Positions 1-5,453 of a DNA stretch of 6,071 nt are shown piece by piece. The DNA is from Chloroflexota bacterium (GTDB taxonomy: Bacteria > Chloroflexota > Limnocylindria > Limnocylindrales > CSP1-4): the NCBI GenBank assembly GCA_017860675.1, contig JAGDMV010000114.1, positions 1-6,071 on the forward strand, in the 5' to 3' direction. Position 1 is the stretch's first letter. Every line of letters begins with the position of its first letter. The notes beneath the pieces were generated by a model, which saw only the letters and a program-made list of their open reading frames with translations, did not search any database and was not told the origin of the DNA. The translations under genes were made by a program, and so were the position numbers.

Positions 1-871
1 CGGCGCCTTCAAGCTCACCAAGGGCCTGCTGGAGACCTTCGGTCGCGACCGCGTCTTCAACACGCCCATCAGCGAGGCGGCCATCTGCGGCACGGCCGTG
101 GGCGCGGCGATGGCCGGCCTGCGCCCGGTGGCCGAGCTGATGTACATGGACTTCGCCCTCATGGCGAGCGACCAGATCGCCAACCAGGCCGGCAAATGGC
201 ACTACATGAGCGGCGCGCAGGCCGAGGTCCCGCTCGTCATCCGGGCCTCGGTGGGGGCGGGCAAGGGCTATGGCGGCCAGCACAGCCAGAGCCTCGAGTC
301 GGTCTTCACCCACATCCCCGGGATGTGGGTCGTCTACCCGGCGACCGCGGCCGACGCCAAGGGCCTGCTCGTCGCCTCGATCCGCTCCAACAACCCGGTC
401 CTGTTCGTCGAGAGCCAGGCCCTCTACCCGGCCAAGGGCATCGTGCCCGAGGGCGAGCACCTCGTCCCGATCGGGGTCGCCCGGGTGGCCCGCGAGGGCA
501 GCGACGCGACGATCGTGGCCTGGGGCCCGGCCGTGCCCGACGCGCTGGCCGCGGCCGAGCAGCTCTCCGCCGAGCAGGGGATCGGGGCCGAGGTGATCGA
601 CCTGCGGAGCCTGGTCCCGCTCGACATGGAGACCGTGCTCGCCTCGGTGCGCAAGACCGGGCGCTGCGTCGTCGCCAGCCAGGCGATCCTCGTCGGCAGC
701 TACGTGAACGAGATCGTGGCCCGTGTCCAGGCGGAGGCGTTCGACTACCTTGACGGCCCGGTCGGCAGGATCGGGGCGGCCAACGGGATCTCGCCCCAGG
801 CCGAGGGGCTCGAGCGCGCCTTCCTGCCGAACGCCGGCGACATCGCCGCCGCCGTGCTGGCCCTCTGCTAG
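1..871 (+). CDS. 2-oxoacid dehydrogenase E1 component, beta subunit (5'-truncated by window edge)
   Basis: This is the beta subunit of the thiamine-diphosphate-dependent E1 that decarboxylates a 2-oxoacid and passes the acyl group to the lipoyl arm of E2. The reading frame is open from base 2 and ends at TAG 869-871, giving 289 visible codons against about 325 in the family, so roughly 30-35 N-terminal residues are missing. It enters at GAFKLTKGLLETFG, followed by NTPISEAA and GAAMAGLRPVAE, both classic for the transketolase pyrimidine-binding domain. GGQHSQSLES (from base 272) holds the conserved active-site-region histidine, and HIPGMWVVYPATAADAKGLL follows. The C-terminal transketolase domain has AEVIDLRSLVPLD and EAFDYLDGPVGRI. 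The tail is unusual: the common (E/H)EA motif reads ASQA, and the usual proline-rich stretch after the KRV/GRI segment reads AANGISPQ. The closest fit is the acetoin/pyruvate-type E1 beta, but the substrate is not determined. E2 follows after 58 bases, so the two are probably co-transcribed. Confidence 0.93.
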   Translation, partial: GAFKLTKGLLETFGRDRVFNTPISEAAICGTAVGAAMAGLRPVAELMYMDFALMASDQIANQAGKWHYMSGAQAEVPLVIRASVGAGKGYGGQHSQSLESVFTHIPGMWVVYPATAADAKGLLVASIRSNNPVLFVESQALYPAKGIVPEGEHLVPIGVARVAREGSDATIVAWGPAVPDALAAAEQLSAEQGIGAEVIDLRSLVPLDMETVLASVRKTGRCVVASQAILVGSYVNEIVARVQAEAFDYLDGPVGRIGAANGISPQAEGLERAFLPNAGDIAAAVLALC

Positions 872-929
872 CCGGTCGCCTGCCCGCCGGCGCCACGTCC
901 GCCCCGCCACCGCCCGGGAGGGAGCCCCG

Positions 930-2231
930 ATGGTCCGTCCGATCCTGATGCCGAAGCCCGGCCAGATGACCGAGGAGTGCACGATCGTTGCCTGGCACAA
1001 GACCGAGGGCGACCCCGTCGCGCGGGGCGATGTCCTGTTCGAGATCGAGACCGACAAGTCGGTGATGGAGGTCGAGGCGTTCGACGACGGCGTCCTCCTG
1101 CGGCGCGTGGTTGGCGAGGGCGAGACGGCCCCGGTCAACGCGGTCTGCGCCTGGGTCGGTGCGCCGGGCGAGGAGATCCCGGAGGGGGCGGCGGTCGCGG
1201 CGGCCCCGCCGCCCGCCGCGGGTCCCGCAGCCACTCCCCCGGCGCCGGCGGCTGCTGCCGCGGCAGCCCGATTCCCGGCCAGGGCTGAAGCACCGACGCC
1301 GGCCGCGGCTGCGTTCCCGGCCCCCAGCCCTGCCGGCCGCCTCCGGATCAGCCCGCGAGCCAGTCGCCTGGCGATCGAGGGCGGCATCGACCCGCGGACG
1401 ATCACCGGGACCGGCCCCGAAGGCAGGATCGTCGAACGCGACGTCCGCGTCGCGATGGAGGCGGTCGGAGCGGGCCCGACTGCGCCCGCCGCCGCGGCCC
1501 CGACACCCGCGGGCCCCGGGCTCGCCACCCCCGCGGTAGAGGGCGAGGAGGAGCCGCGCCGCCTGTCCCGCATGCGCCAGGTCATCGCCGAGCGTCTCAC
1601 TGCCAGCTGGACGTCGACCCCGCACTTCACCGTCACCGTCGCCGTGGACGTGACCTATCTGCAGGCGGTCCGCGCCGAGCTGAAGGCGGGCGGCACCGAC
1701 CTGTCGGTGACCGACTTCGTCCTCGCCGCCACTGCCCAGACCCTGGCCGAGTTCCCCGACGTCAACGCGAGGACCGACGGGATCTCCGTCTGGCGCCGCC
1801 GTCGCGTCCATCTCGGGCTGGCCGTGGCCGTTCCCGGCGGTCTCGTCGTGCCCGTCATCCGCGATGCCGATCGCCTCGGCGTCGGCGGCATCCACGAGCG
1901 GGCCGCGACCCTCGTCGCGGCAGCCCGGGCGGGGACGCTCTCCCCCGACGACCTGTCGGGGAGCACGTTCACCGTCTCCAACCTGGGCATGTTCGAGGTG
2001 GACGAGTTCAGCGCGATCATCAACCCGGGCGAGGCTGCCATCCTGGCGGTGGCCAGCGCGGTGCCTGCCCCGGTGGCCATCGGCGACGGGCTCGCCGTCC
2101 GGCCGATCATGAAGCTCACCATCTCGGCCGACCACCGGCTGGTGGACGGCGAGACGGCCGCCCGCTTCCTGAACGCGATCCGGCGCCGGCTCCAGGATCC
2201 GGCCGGCCTGCGCGCACTCGCGGCAGCCTGA
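930..2231 (+). CDS. 2-oxoacid dehydrogenase E2 component (dihydrolipoamide acyltransferase)
   Basis: This is the cytoplasmic core subunit of the dehydrogenase complex; it transfers the acyl group from lipoyl-lysine to CoA. It has 433 residues, normal for a single-lipoyl E2. The N-terminal lipoyl domain (about 1-85) carries EIETDKSVMEVEA, with K43 as the lipoylation site. An Ala/Pro-rich flexible linker (about 86-136) leads to the peripheral-subunit-binding domain (about 138-176; ISPRASRLA, GTGPEGRIVERDV). A second Ala/Pro linker (about 178-205) precedes the catalytic domain (about 210-433; RRLSRMRQVIAERL, TFTVSNLGMF, NPGEAAILAV). DHRLVDG at 401-407 supplies the catalytic H402 and D406. The frame is open further upstream to 723, but that stretch overlaps E1 beta and looks non-coding. 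ATG 930, behind GGGAGG at 916-921 and starting directly on the lipoyl domain, is clearly the start. The domain begins MPKPGQMTEEC, where many homologues have a TMTEG-like form. E2 acyl specificity (acetyl versus branched-chain) is not resolvable by eye. Confidence 0.95.
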   Translation: MVRPILMPKPGQMTEECTIVAWHKTEGDPVARGDVLFEIETDKSVMEVEAFDDGVLLRRVVGEGETAPVNAVCAWVGAPGEEIPEGAAVAAAPPPAAGPAATPPAPAAAAAAARFPARAEAPTPAAAAFPAPSPAGRLRISPRASRLAIEGGIDPRTITGTGPEGRIVERDVRVAMEAVGAGPTAPAAAAPTPAGPGLATPAVEGEEEPRRLSRMRQVIAERLTASWTSTPHFTVTVAVDVTYLQAVRAELKAGGTDLSVTDFVLAATAQTLAEFPDVNARTDGISVWRRRRVHLGLAVAVPGGLVVPVIRDADRLGVGGIHERAATLVAAARAGTLSPDDLSGSTFTVSNLGMFEVDEFSAIINPGEAAILAVASAVPAPVAIGDGLAVRPIMKLTISADHRLVDGETAARFLNAIRRRLQDPAGLRALAAA

Positions 2232-2266
2232 ACTCGGCCGAACGGCCGCCGCTCAAGGAAGCCATT

Positions 2267-2287
2267 GGGCCGTCCCTCCGACGGCCC
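2267..2287 (+). terminator. Perfect 8-bp hairpin after E2, candidate terminator
   Basis: GGGCCGTC (2267-2274) pairs fully with GACGGCCC (2280-2287) around the 5-base loop CCTCC, 35 bases after the E2 stop codon. There is no T-run after the right arm, so this is not a textbook intrinsic terminator. In very GC-rich genomes, strong U-less hairpins at gene ends are often proposed as terminators or mRNA 3'-end stabilisers. The pairing is seen directly; the function is inferred. Confidence 0.45.
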
Positions 2288-2326
2288 TCGGCCAACGCCC
2301 TCACGCCGTCTCCCGCGTGGCACGGA

Positions 2327-2346
2327 GGGCGGACGATGGTCCGCCC
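2327..2346 (+). repeat. Second perfect 8-bp hairpin in the aminotransferase upstream region
   Basis: GGGCGGAC (2327-2334) pairs fully with GTCCGCCC (2339-2346) around the 4-base loop GATG. It lies 77-96 bases before the aminotransferase start. It could be a second terminator in tandem with the one at 2267-2287, a leader stem-loop, or, as DNA, an inverted-repeat operator. An in-frame ATG (2336) sits in the loop; it has no recognisable ribosome binding site and is not taken as a start. Confidence 0.4.
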
Positions 2347-2406
2347 GCGGGAGCCGCTCGGCGGTCCCGAGCGGTGGCGTACGATGCGGTCAATCAGCAG
2401 CCGGGC

Positions 2407-2412
2407 AAGGAG
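2407..2412 (+). promoter_or_regulatory. Ribosome binding site fixing the aminotransferase start
   Basis: AAGGAG lies 10 bases before ATG 2423. The in-frame ATGs at 2336 and 2384 lack comparable sites, and the residues they would add (Arg/Ser/Pro-rich) do not resemble the family N-terminus. This supports starting the protein at 2423. Confidence 0.7.
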
Positions 2413-2422
2413 TGGACAGGCA

Positions 2423-3808
2423 ATGGCTTCGACACCGGTAACGATCGATCGCAGGCGGGTCGCCGAGCTGGCCGAGCGGGAGGAGAAGCGGCTCGAAGCC
2501 GAGACCCCCCGTTCGTATCAGCTCTTCGAGCGCGCCTCGAAGAGCCTGGTCGCCGGCGTGTCGTCCAGCTACCAGATGCGCGATCCCTACCCCATCTACT
2601 TCACCCACGGCAGGGGCTCCAAGATCTACTCGGTGGACGGGCGCGAGATCAGCGACTTCCACAACGGCTTCGGGTGCATGGTGCAGGGCCACGCCCATCC
2701 GGCCATCGTGGCCGCCATCCAGAAGCGCTGCGAGCTCGGCACCCAGTTCGCGCTGCCCACCGAGGACTCCGTCATCGTCGCGGAGCACCTGGCCCGCAAC
2801 TTCCGCCTGCCCAAGTGGCGCTTCGTGAACTCCGGCTCCGAGGCGACCATGGACGCGATCCGGATCGCCCGGGCATACACGGGCCGCGAGCAGGTGCTCA
2901 AGATCTTCGGCTCATACCACGGCCACCACGACTACGTGATGGTGAGCCTCGGCGTGGCCGACTTCGGCGACATCGGGCCGCGCGACAACTACCGCTCGGT
3001 CTCGTACGGGGCCGGAATCCCGCGGGCCGTCGTCGACATGACCGCGGCCGTGCCCTTCAACGACGCGCCGATGATGGAGGCCCGCATCGAGCGGCTGATC
3101 GAGGAGGGCCGCAAGCCGGCCTGCCTGATCATGGAAGCGGCCATGATGAACCTGGGGGTCGTGCTGCCCGAGCCCGGCTACCTGGAGGCGGTACGCGAGA
3201 TCACCAGGAAGCACGGGATCGTCCTCATCTTCGACGAGGTGAAGACGGGCATCTGCACTGCCGCCGGCGGCGCGGTGGAGCGCTTCGGGGTGGTGCCCGA
3301 CATGGTCACCCTGGCCAAGGCACTGGCCGGCGGGCTCCCGTCGGGGGCGATCGGGGCGACCGACGAGATCATGGAGGTCGTCCGCAGCGGCAAGGTCTAC
3401 CAGGTGGGGACGTACAACGGCAACCCGCTGTCGATGGCCGCCGCCCGGGCAAGCCTGGAGGAGGTGATGACCCCCGCCGCCTACGAGCACCTCAACTACC
3501 TGAATGACCGGCTGATCCGCGAGTGCGACGCCATCTGCGCCAGGTACGACTTCCCGGGTTACACCGTCGGCATCTCGTCCAAGGGCTGCGTGAACTTCGC
3601 CACCGGCCGGATCACCGATTACGAGTCGTTCATCAGGTACCAGGACGTGGCGCTGTGCTATCTCGCCTGGCTGTACAACATCAATCGCGGGGTGATCATC
3701 GCCCCCGGACGCGAGGAGGAGTGGACCCTCTCGGTCCAGCATACTGACGAGGACATCGACCGCTACGTGGGCGCCTTCGAGGACCTCGTGCGGGAGGTGG
3801 TCGCCTGA
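2423..3808 (+). CDS. Class III PLP-dependent aminotransferase (glutamate-1-semialdehyde aminomutase / beta-amino-acid aminotransferase type)
   Basis: This is a fold-type I pyridoxal-phosphate enzyme of 461 residues (the family is usually 425-460). Cofactor-site motifs appear in order. NSGSEA (136-141) is the phosphate-binding turn. YHGHHD (165-170) is the ring-stacking segment typical of GSA aminomutases. D271 in IFDEVKTG contacts the pyridine nitrogen. K299 in LAKALAGGLPSGA is the Schiff-base lysine. YNGNPLSMAA and the late GVIIAP plus HTDEDID match the C-terminal domain of this family. The N-terminal VDGREISDFHNGFG and GHAHPAI are also family hallmarks. The common EPV before N-x-G-V is EAAMMN here. 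Its position after a 2-oxoacid dehydrogenase, rather than among tetrapyrrole genes, makes a hemL role doubtful. An amine- or beta-amino-acid:2-oxoacid aminotransferase in catabolism is more likely, with the substrate unknown. The start at ATG 2423 is chosen from the AAGGAG site. Confidence 0.9.
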   Translation: MASTPVTIDRRRVAELAEREEKRLEAETPRSYQLFERASKSLVAGVSSSYQMRDPYPIYFTHGRGSKIYSVDGREISDFHNGFGCMVQGHAHPAIVAAIQKRCELGTQFALPTEDSVIVAEHLARNFRLPKWRFVNSGSEATMDAIRIARAYTGREQVLKIFGSYHGHHDYVMVSLGVADFGDIGPRDNYRSVSYGAGIPRAVVDMTAAVPFNDAPMMEARIERLIEEGRKPACLIMEAAMMNLGVVLPEPGYLEAVREITRKHGIVLIFDEVKTGICTAAGGAVERFGVVPDMVTLAKALAGGLPSGAIGATDEIMEVVRSGKVYQVGTYNGNPLSMAAARASLEEVMTPAAYEHLNYLNDRLIRECDAICARYDFPGYTVGISSKGCVNFATGRITDYESFIRYQDVALCYLAWLYNINRGVIIAPGREEEWTLSVQHTDEDIDRYVGAFEDLVREVVA

Positions 3809-3892
3809 CGAGACGGAGGCGGCTCGCAAAGGGGCTCGCGTCGCGATCGGCCCGCTTCCTCCGGCCGAACGCCCGGCCGCCTGGGCCGGTCG
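3809..3892. other. Convergent intergenic gap with weak hairpins, possible bidirectional terminator
   Basis: The aminotransferase (plus) and VOC gene (minus) converge on these 84 bases. Two modest inverted repeats are visible: TCGGCC (3847-3852) with GGCCGA (3863-3868), loop 10; and CCGGCC (3873-3878) with GGCCGG (3884-3889), loop 5. The second begins 3 bases beyond the VOC stop codon. Neither has a T-run on either strand. The location favours a terminator role, but six-base GC stems are frequent by chance at this base composition. Confidence 0.3.
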
Positions 3893-4330
3893 TCACTGCA
3901 GACAGAACTCGTTGCCCTCTGGGTCGTTCATCCGGACCCAGTACTCGCCGCCGATCTCCATCGGCCCGCGCTCGTCGGTCGCCCCGAGGGCCTTGAGCCG
4001 GGCAACCTCGGCCCCGATCCGCCGCTTCCGCTCCTCCAGCGTGGCGCCGGGCCCGCCCGACACGGTGAGGTCCAGGTGCACCCGGTTCTTGGCGGTCTTG
4101 CCCTCCGGCACCCGCTGGAAGTAGACGCGCGGGCCCACGCCGCCCGGGTCGACGATCGCTGCCCAGTCGTTCCAGTGCTCCTCCGGCACGCCCTCGGCTC
4201 GCAGGCACGCCTCCCACGAGGCGAAGCCGGTCGGTGGGGGCTGGGGAACGTAGCCCAGCGCGGCAGCCCAGAAGCGCGCCTGGCGGGCTGGATCGGCGGT
4301 GTCGAACACGACCTGGATCGCGGTGCGCAT
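3893..4330 (-). CDS. VOC-superfamily (glyoxalase-like) protein
   Basis: This is a small 145-residue cytoplasmic protein of the vicinal-oxygen-chelate fold, close to the glyoxalase-like family common in actinobacteria. Family landmarks are DTADPARQARFWAAALGY (10-27), GFASWEACL (35-43), a central GPRVYFQRVPE (66-76), KNRVHLDL (81-88), the helix VARLKALGAT (109-118), and the C-terminal NDPEGNEFCLQ (135-145). H85 and E141 fall where VOC enzymes place metal ligands, so metal binding is plausible. Family members range from lyases and dioxygenases to drug-binding resistance proteins, so no reaction is assigned. An in-frame ATG at 4360 would add ten residues but has no Shine-Dalgarno site; the ATG at 4330 has AGGAGGAGG immediately before it. 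The gene lies 58 bases downstream of the GarR-like gene on the same strand and is probably co-transcribed with it. Confidence 0.9.
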   Translation of the reverse strand: MRTAIQVVFDTADPARQARFWAAALGYVPQPPPTGFASWEACLRAEGVPEEHWNDWAAIVDPGGVGPRVYFQRVPEGKTAKNRVHLDLTVSGGPGATLEERKRRIGAEVARLKALGATDERGPMEIGGEYWVRMNDPEGNEFCLQ

Positions 4331-4332
4331 GC

Positions 4333-4341
4333 CCTCCTCCT
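4333..4341 (-). promoter_or_regulatory. Strong ribosome binding site for the VOC gene
   Basis: Read on the minus strand this is AGGAGGAGG, ending 2 bases before the ATG at 4330. The first AGGAGG (4341-4336) is at a good 5-base spacing. It decides the start at 4330 over the upstream in-frame ATG at 4360. Confidence 0.75.
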
Positions 4342-4388
4342 GCCTCGGGATCTCGTTCATCCGCGCGATGCGGCCCGTCCTCGATTGA

Positions 4389-5309
4389 TCACCCCGGCCC
4401 GGCAGGGCCGTCGCAGACCCGTGCCCCGGCCAGCTCCTCGAGCACCGTCACCAGGGCCGAGTGGTCGAGGTCGCCGCGCCCGGCGATGCGCAGCCGCTGC
4501 ATCAGCTGCTCCACCCCGGCGGCGGCCGGCACGACGACCCCGGCCTCGCGGGCCAGCTCGAGCGCGTTGCGCAGGTCCTTGAGGTGCAGGTTGGCGCGGA
4601 ACCCGGGCTCGTACCGGCCGGCGAGCATGTTGGGCCCGCGGACCTCGAGCACCTTCGTGGCGGCCAGGCCGCCCTGGAGCACGTCGACGATCCGCTCCGG
4701 CTCGACGCCGGCCTTGGTCCCGAGCACGAGCGCCTCGGCCACGGCCTCGATCACGACCGCGACCACGACCTGGTTGCAGAGCTTCACCACCTGGCCGGCT
4801 CCGGCCGGGCCGACGTGGACGATCGTCCGGCCGAGGACCCCCAGCAGCGGGCGCGCCCGGTCGAACGCCGCCTCGCTCCCGCCGACCATGATCGAGAGCG
4901 TGCCGGCGATCGCCCCCGGCTCGCCGCCGCTCACCGGGGCGTCGAGCATGTCCGCGCCGGTCGCCGTTGCCCGGGCGGCAACTGCTCGCGCCACACGGGG
5001 CGCGATCGAGCTCATGTCGATGGCCAGCCAGCCCGGCCGCGCGGCCTCGAGCGCTCCGCCATCGCCCAGGTAGACGTCCTCGACCTGCGGCGAATCGGGC
5101 AGCATCGTGATGAGCACGTCGCATGCCGCCGCGACGTCGCGCGGCGACGCGGCCACGGCGGCCCCCTCTGCCACGAGATCTGCCACCGGGCCGGCGACTA
5201 CGTCATGGACGATGAGCGGGTGCCCCGCCCGGAGCAGGTTGCGGGCCATCGGGCGCCCCATGATCCCGAGGCCGATGAAGCCGACCGTGGGACGGGTGGC
5301 GGAGGCCAT
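4389..5309 (-). CDS. garR: Beta-hydroxyacid dehydrogenase, probably 2-hydroxy-3-oxopropionate (tartronate semialdehyde) reductase
   Basis: This is a 306-residue NAD(P)-dependent oxidoreductase of the 3-hydroxyisobutyrate dehydrogenase family (usually 290-300). The N-terminal Rossmann motif is GFIGLGIMGRPMARNL (10-25). DAPVSGGEPGAIAGTLS (123-139) is the substrate-binding signature. GAGQVVKLCNQ (170-180) carries the catalytic K176 and N179, and LHLKDLRNAL (241-250) carries the second conserved lysine, K244. From memory, the EPGAIAGTLS continuation, the GGLAATKVLE segment, PGFRANLHLKDL and DHSAL match GarR/GlxR-type tartronate semialdehyde reductases better than valine-pathway 3-hydroxyisobutyrate dehydrogenases. 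That would place it in glyoxylate/glycerate metabolism (tartronate semialdehyde to D-glycerate). The frame is open to 5369, but ATG 5309 has GGGAGGAAA upstream and begins just before the Rossmann strand. A neighbouring MFS transporter gene could import the substrate. Other hydroxyacid substrates remain possible. Confidence 0.88.
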   Translation of the reverse strand: MASATRPTVGFIGLGIMGRPMARNLLRAGHPLIVHDVVAGPVADLVAEGAAVAASPRDVAAACDVLITMLPDSPQVEDVYLGDGGALEAARPGWLAIDMSSIAPRVARAVAARATATGADMLDAPVSGGEPGAIAGTLSIMVGGSEAAFDRARPLLGVLGRTIVHVGPAGAGQVVKLCNQVVVAVVIEAVAEALVLGTKAGVEPERIVDVLQGGLAATKVLEVRGPNMLAGRYEPGFRANLHLKDLRNALELAREAGVVVPAAAGVEQLMQRLRIAGRGDLDHSALVTVLEELAGARVCDGPAGPG

Positions 5310-5453
5310 GGGTCGCGTTTCCTCCCTCGAGCCGGCGGAGGGCGGCAGCGCCGCGGGCCGCTGGCCCAAGGTGCGCCGGCTGGCGTCAATTCTGGCCCAT
5401 CCGCGCCCCGGGGTTGCCCGCGGCCGGGAGGACTCGCCCTGCGCCGCGCCGCC
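5310..5453. other. Intergenic gap between the MFS and GarR-like genes
   Basis: These 144 bases separate two same-strand genes. The gap holds the GarR-like Shine-Dalgarno site and a short GGGCC-GCT-GGCCC inverted repeat (5355-5367). A lone TTGACG lies on the minus strand (5389-5384), but there is no -10 box at 16-18 bases. Neither a clear promoter nor a clear terminator is visible, so whether the three minus-strand genes form one operon is open. Confidence 0.5.
5318..5326 (-). promoter_or_regulatory. Ribosome binding site fixing the GarR-like start
   Basis: On the minus strand this reads GGGAGGAAA, ending 8 bases before the ATG at 5309. It supports that start over the upstream in-frame ATG at 5369, whose extra 20 residues do not match the family. 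Confidence 0.65.

Larger units (their letters stand above)
2232..2422. other. Intergenic region with two hairpins between E2 and the aminotransferase
   Basis: This 191-base non-coding stretch separates the dehydrogenase genes from the aminotransferase gene. It contains a CGGCCG-AA-CGGCCG symmetric element directly after the E2 stop (2235-2248), two perfect 8-bp hairpins listed separately (2267-2287 and 2327-2346), and a Shine-Dalgarno AAGGAG at 2407-2412. A possible -10-like TACGAT lies at 2380-2385, but no matching -35 is seen. The spacing and hairpins suggest that the aminotransferase is a separate transcription unit, or that its expression is attenuated relative to E1/E2. Confidence 0.6.

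Noticed and set aside
1185..1340. Ala/Pro-rich low-complexity stretch, considered as a repeat or frameshift.
   Set aside because: It is in frame and lies between the lipoyl and subunit-binding domains, which is the normal flexible linker of E2 proteins.
306..2135. A 609-codon open frame on the minus strand opposite E1 beta and E2.
   Set aside because: Its product is Arg/Gly/Pro-rich with no recognisable domain, while the plus strand codes two well-conserved proteins. Long antisense frames are expected at this GC content.
2380..2385. TACGAT as a -10 promoter box for the aminotransferase.
   Set aside because: It fits the -10 consensus loosely, but the -35 position (about 2357-2362) shows nothing like TTGACA, so it is not listed as a promoter.
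2912..3829. A 305-codon minus-strand open frame opposite the aminotransferase.
   Set aside because: It is low in recognisable motifs and lies entirely over conserved aminotransferase coding sequence; it is a compositional shadow.
4234..5073. A 279-codon plus-strand open frame opposite the GarR-like and VOC genes.
   Set aside because: It is rich in Ser/Arg/Pro/Ala with no domain, and it runs antisense across two clearly real genes and the gap between them.
5384..5389. TTGACG on the minus strand as a -35 box for the GarR-like gene.
   Set aside because: The positions 16-18 bases downstream read GC-rich sequence with no TANNNT-like -10 box.
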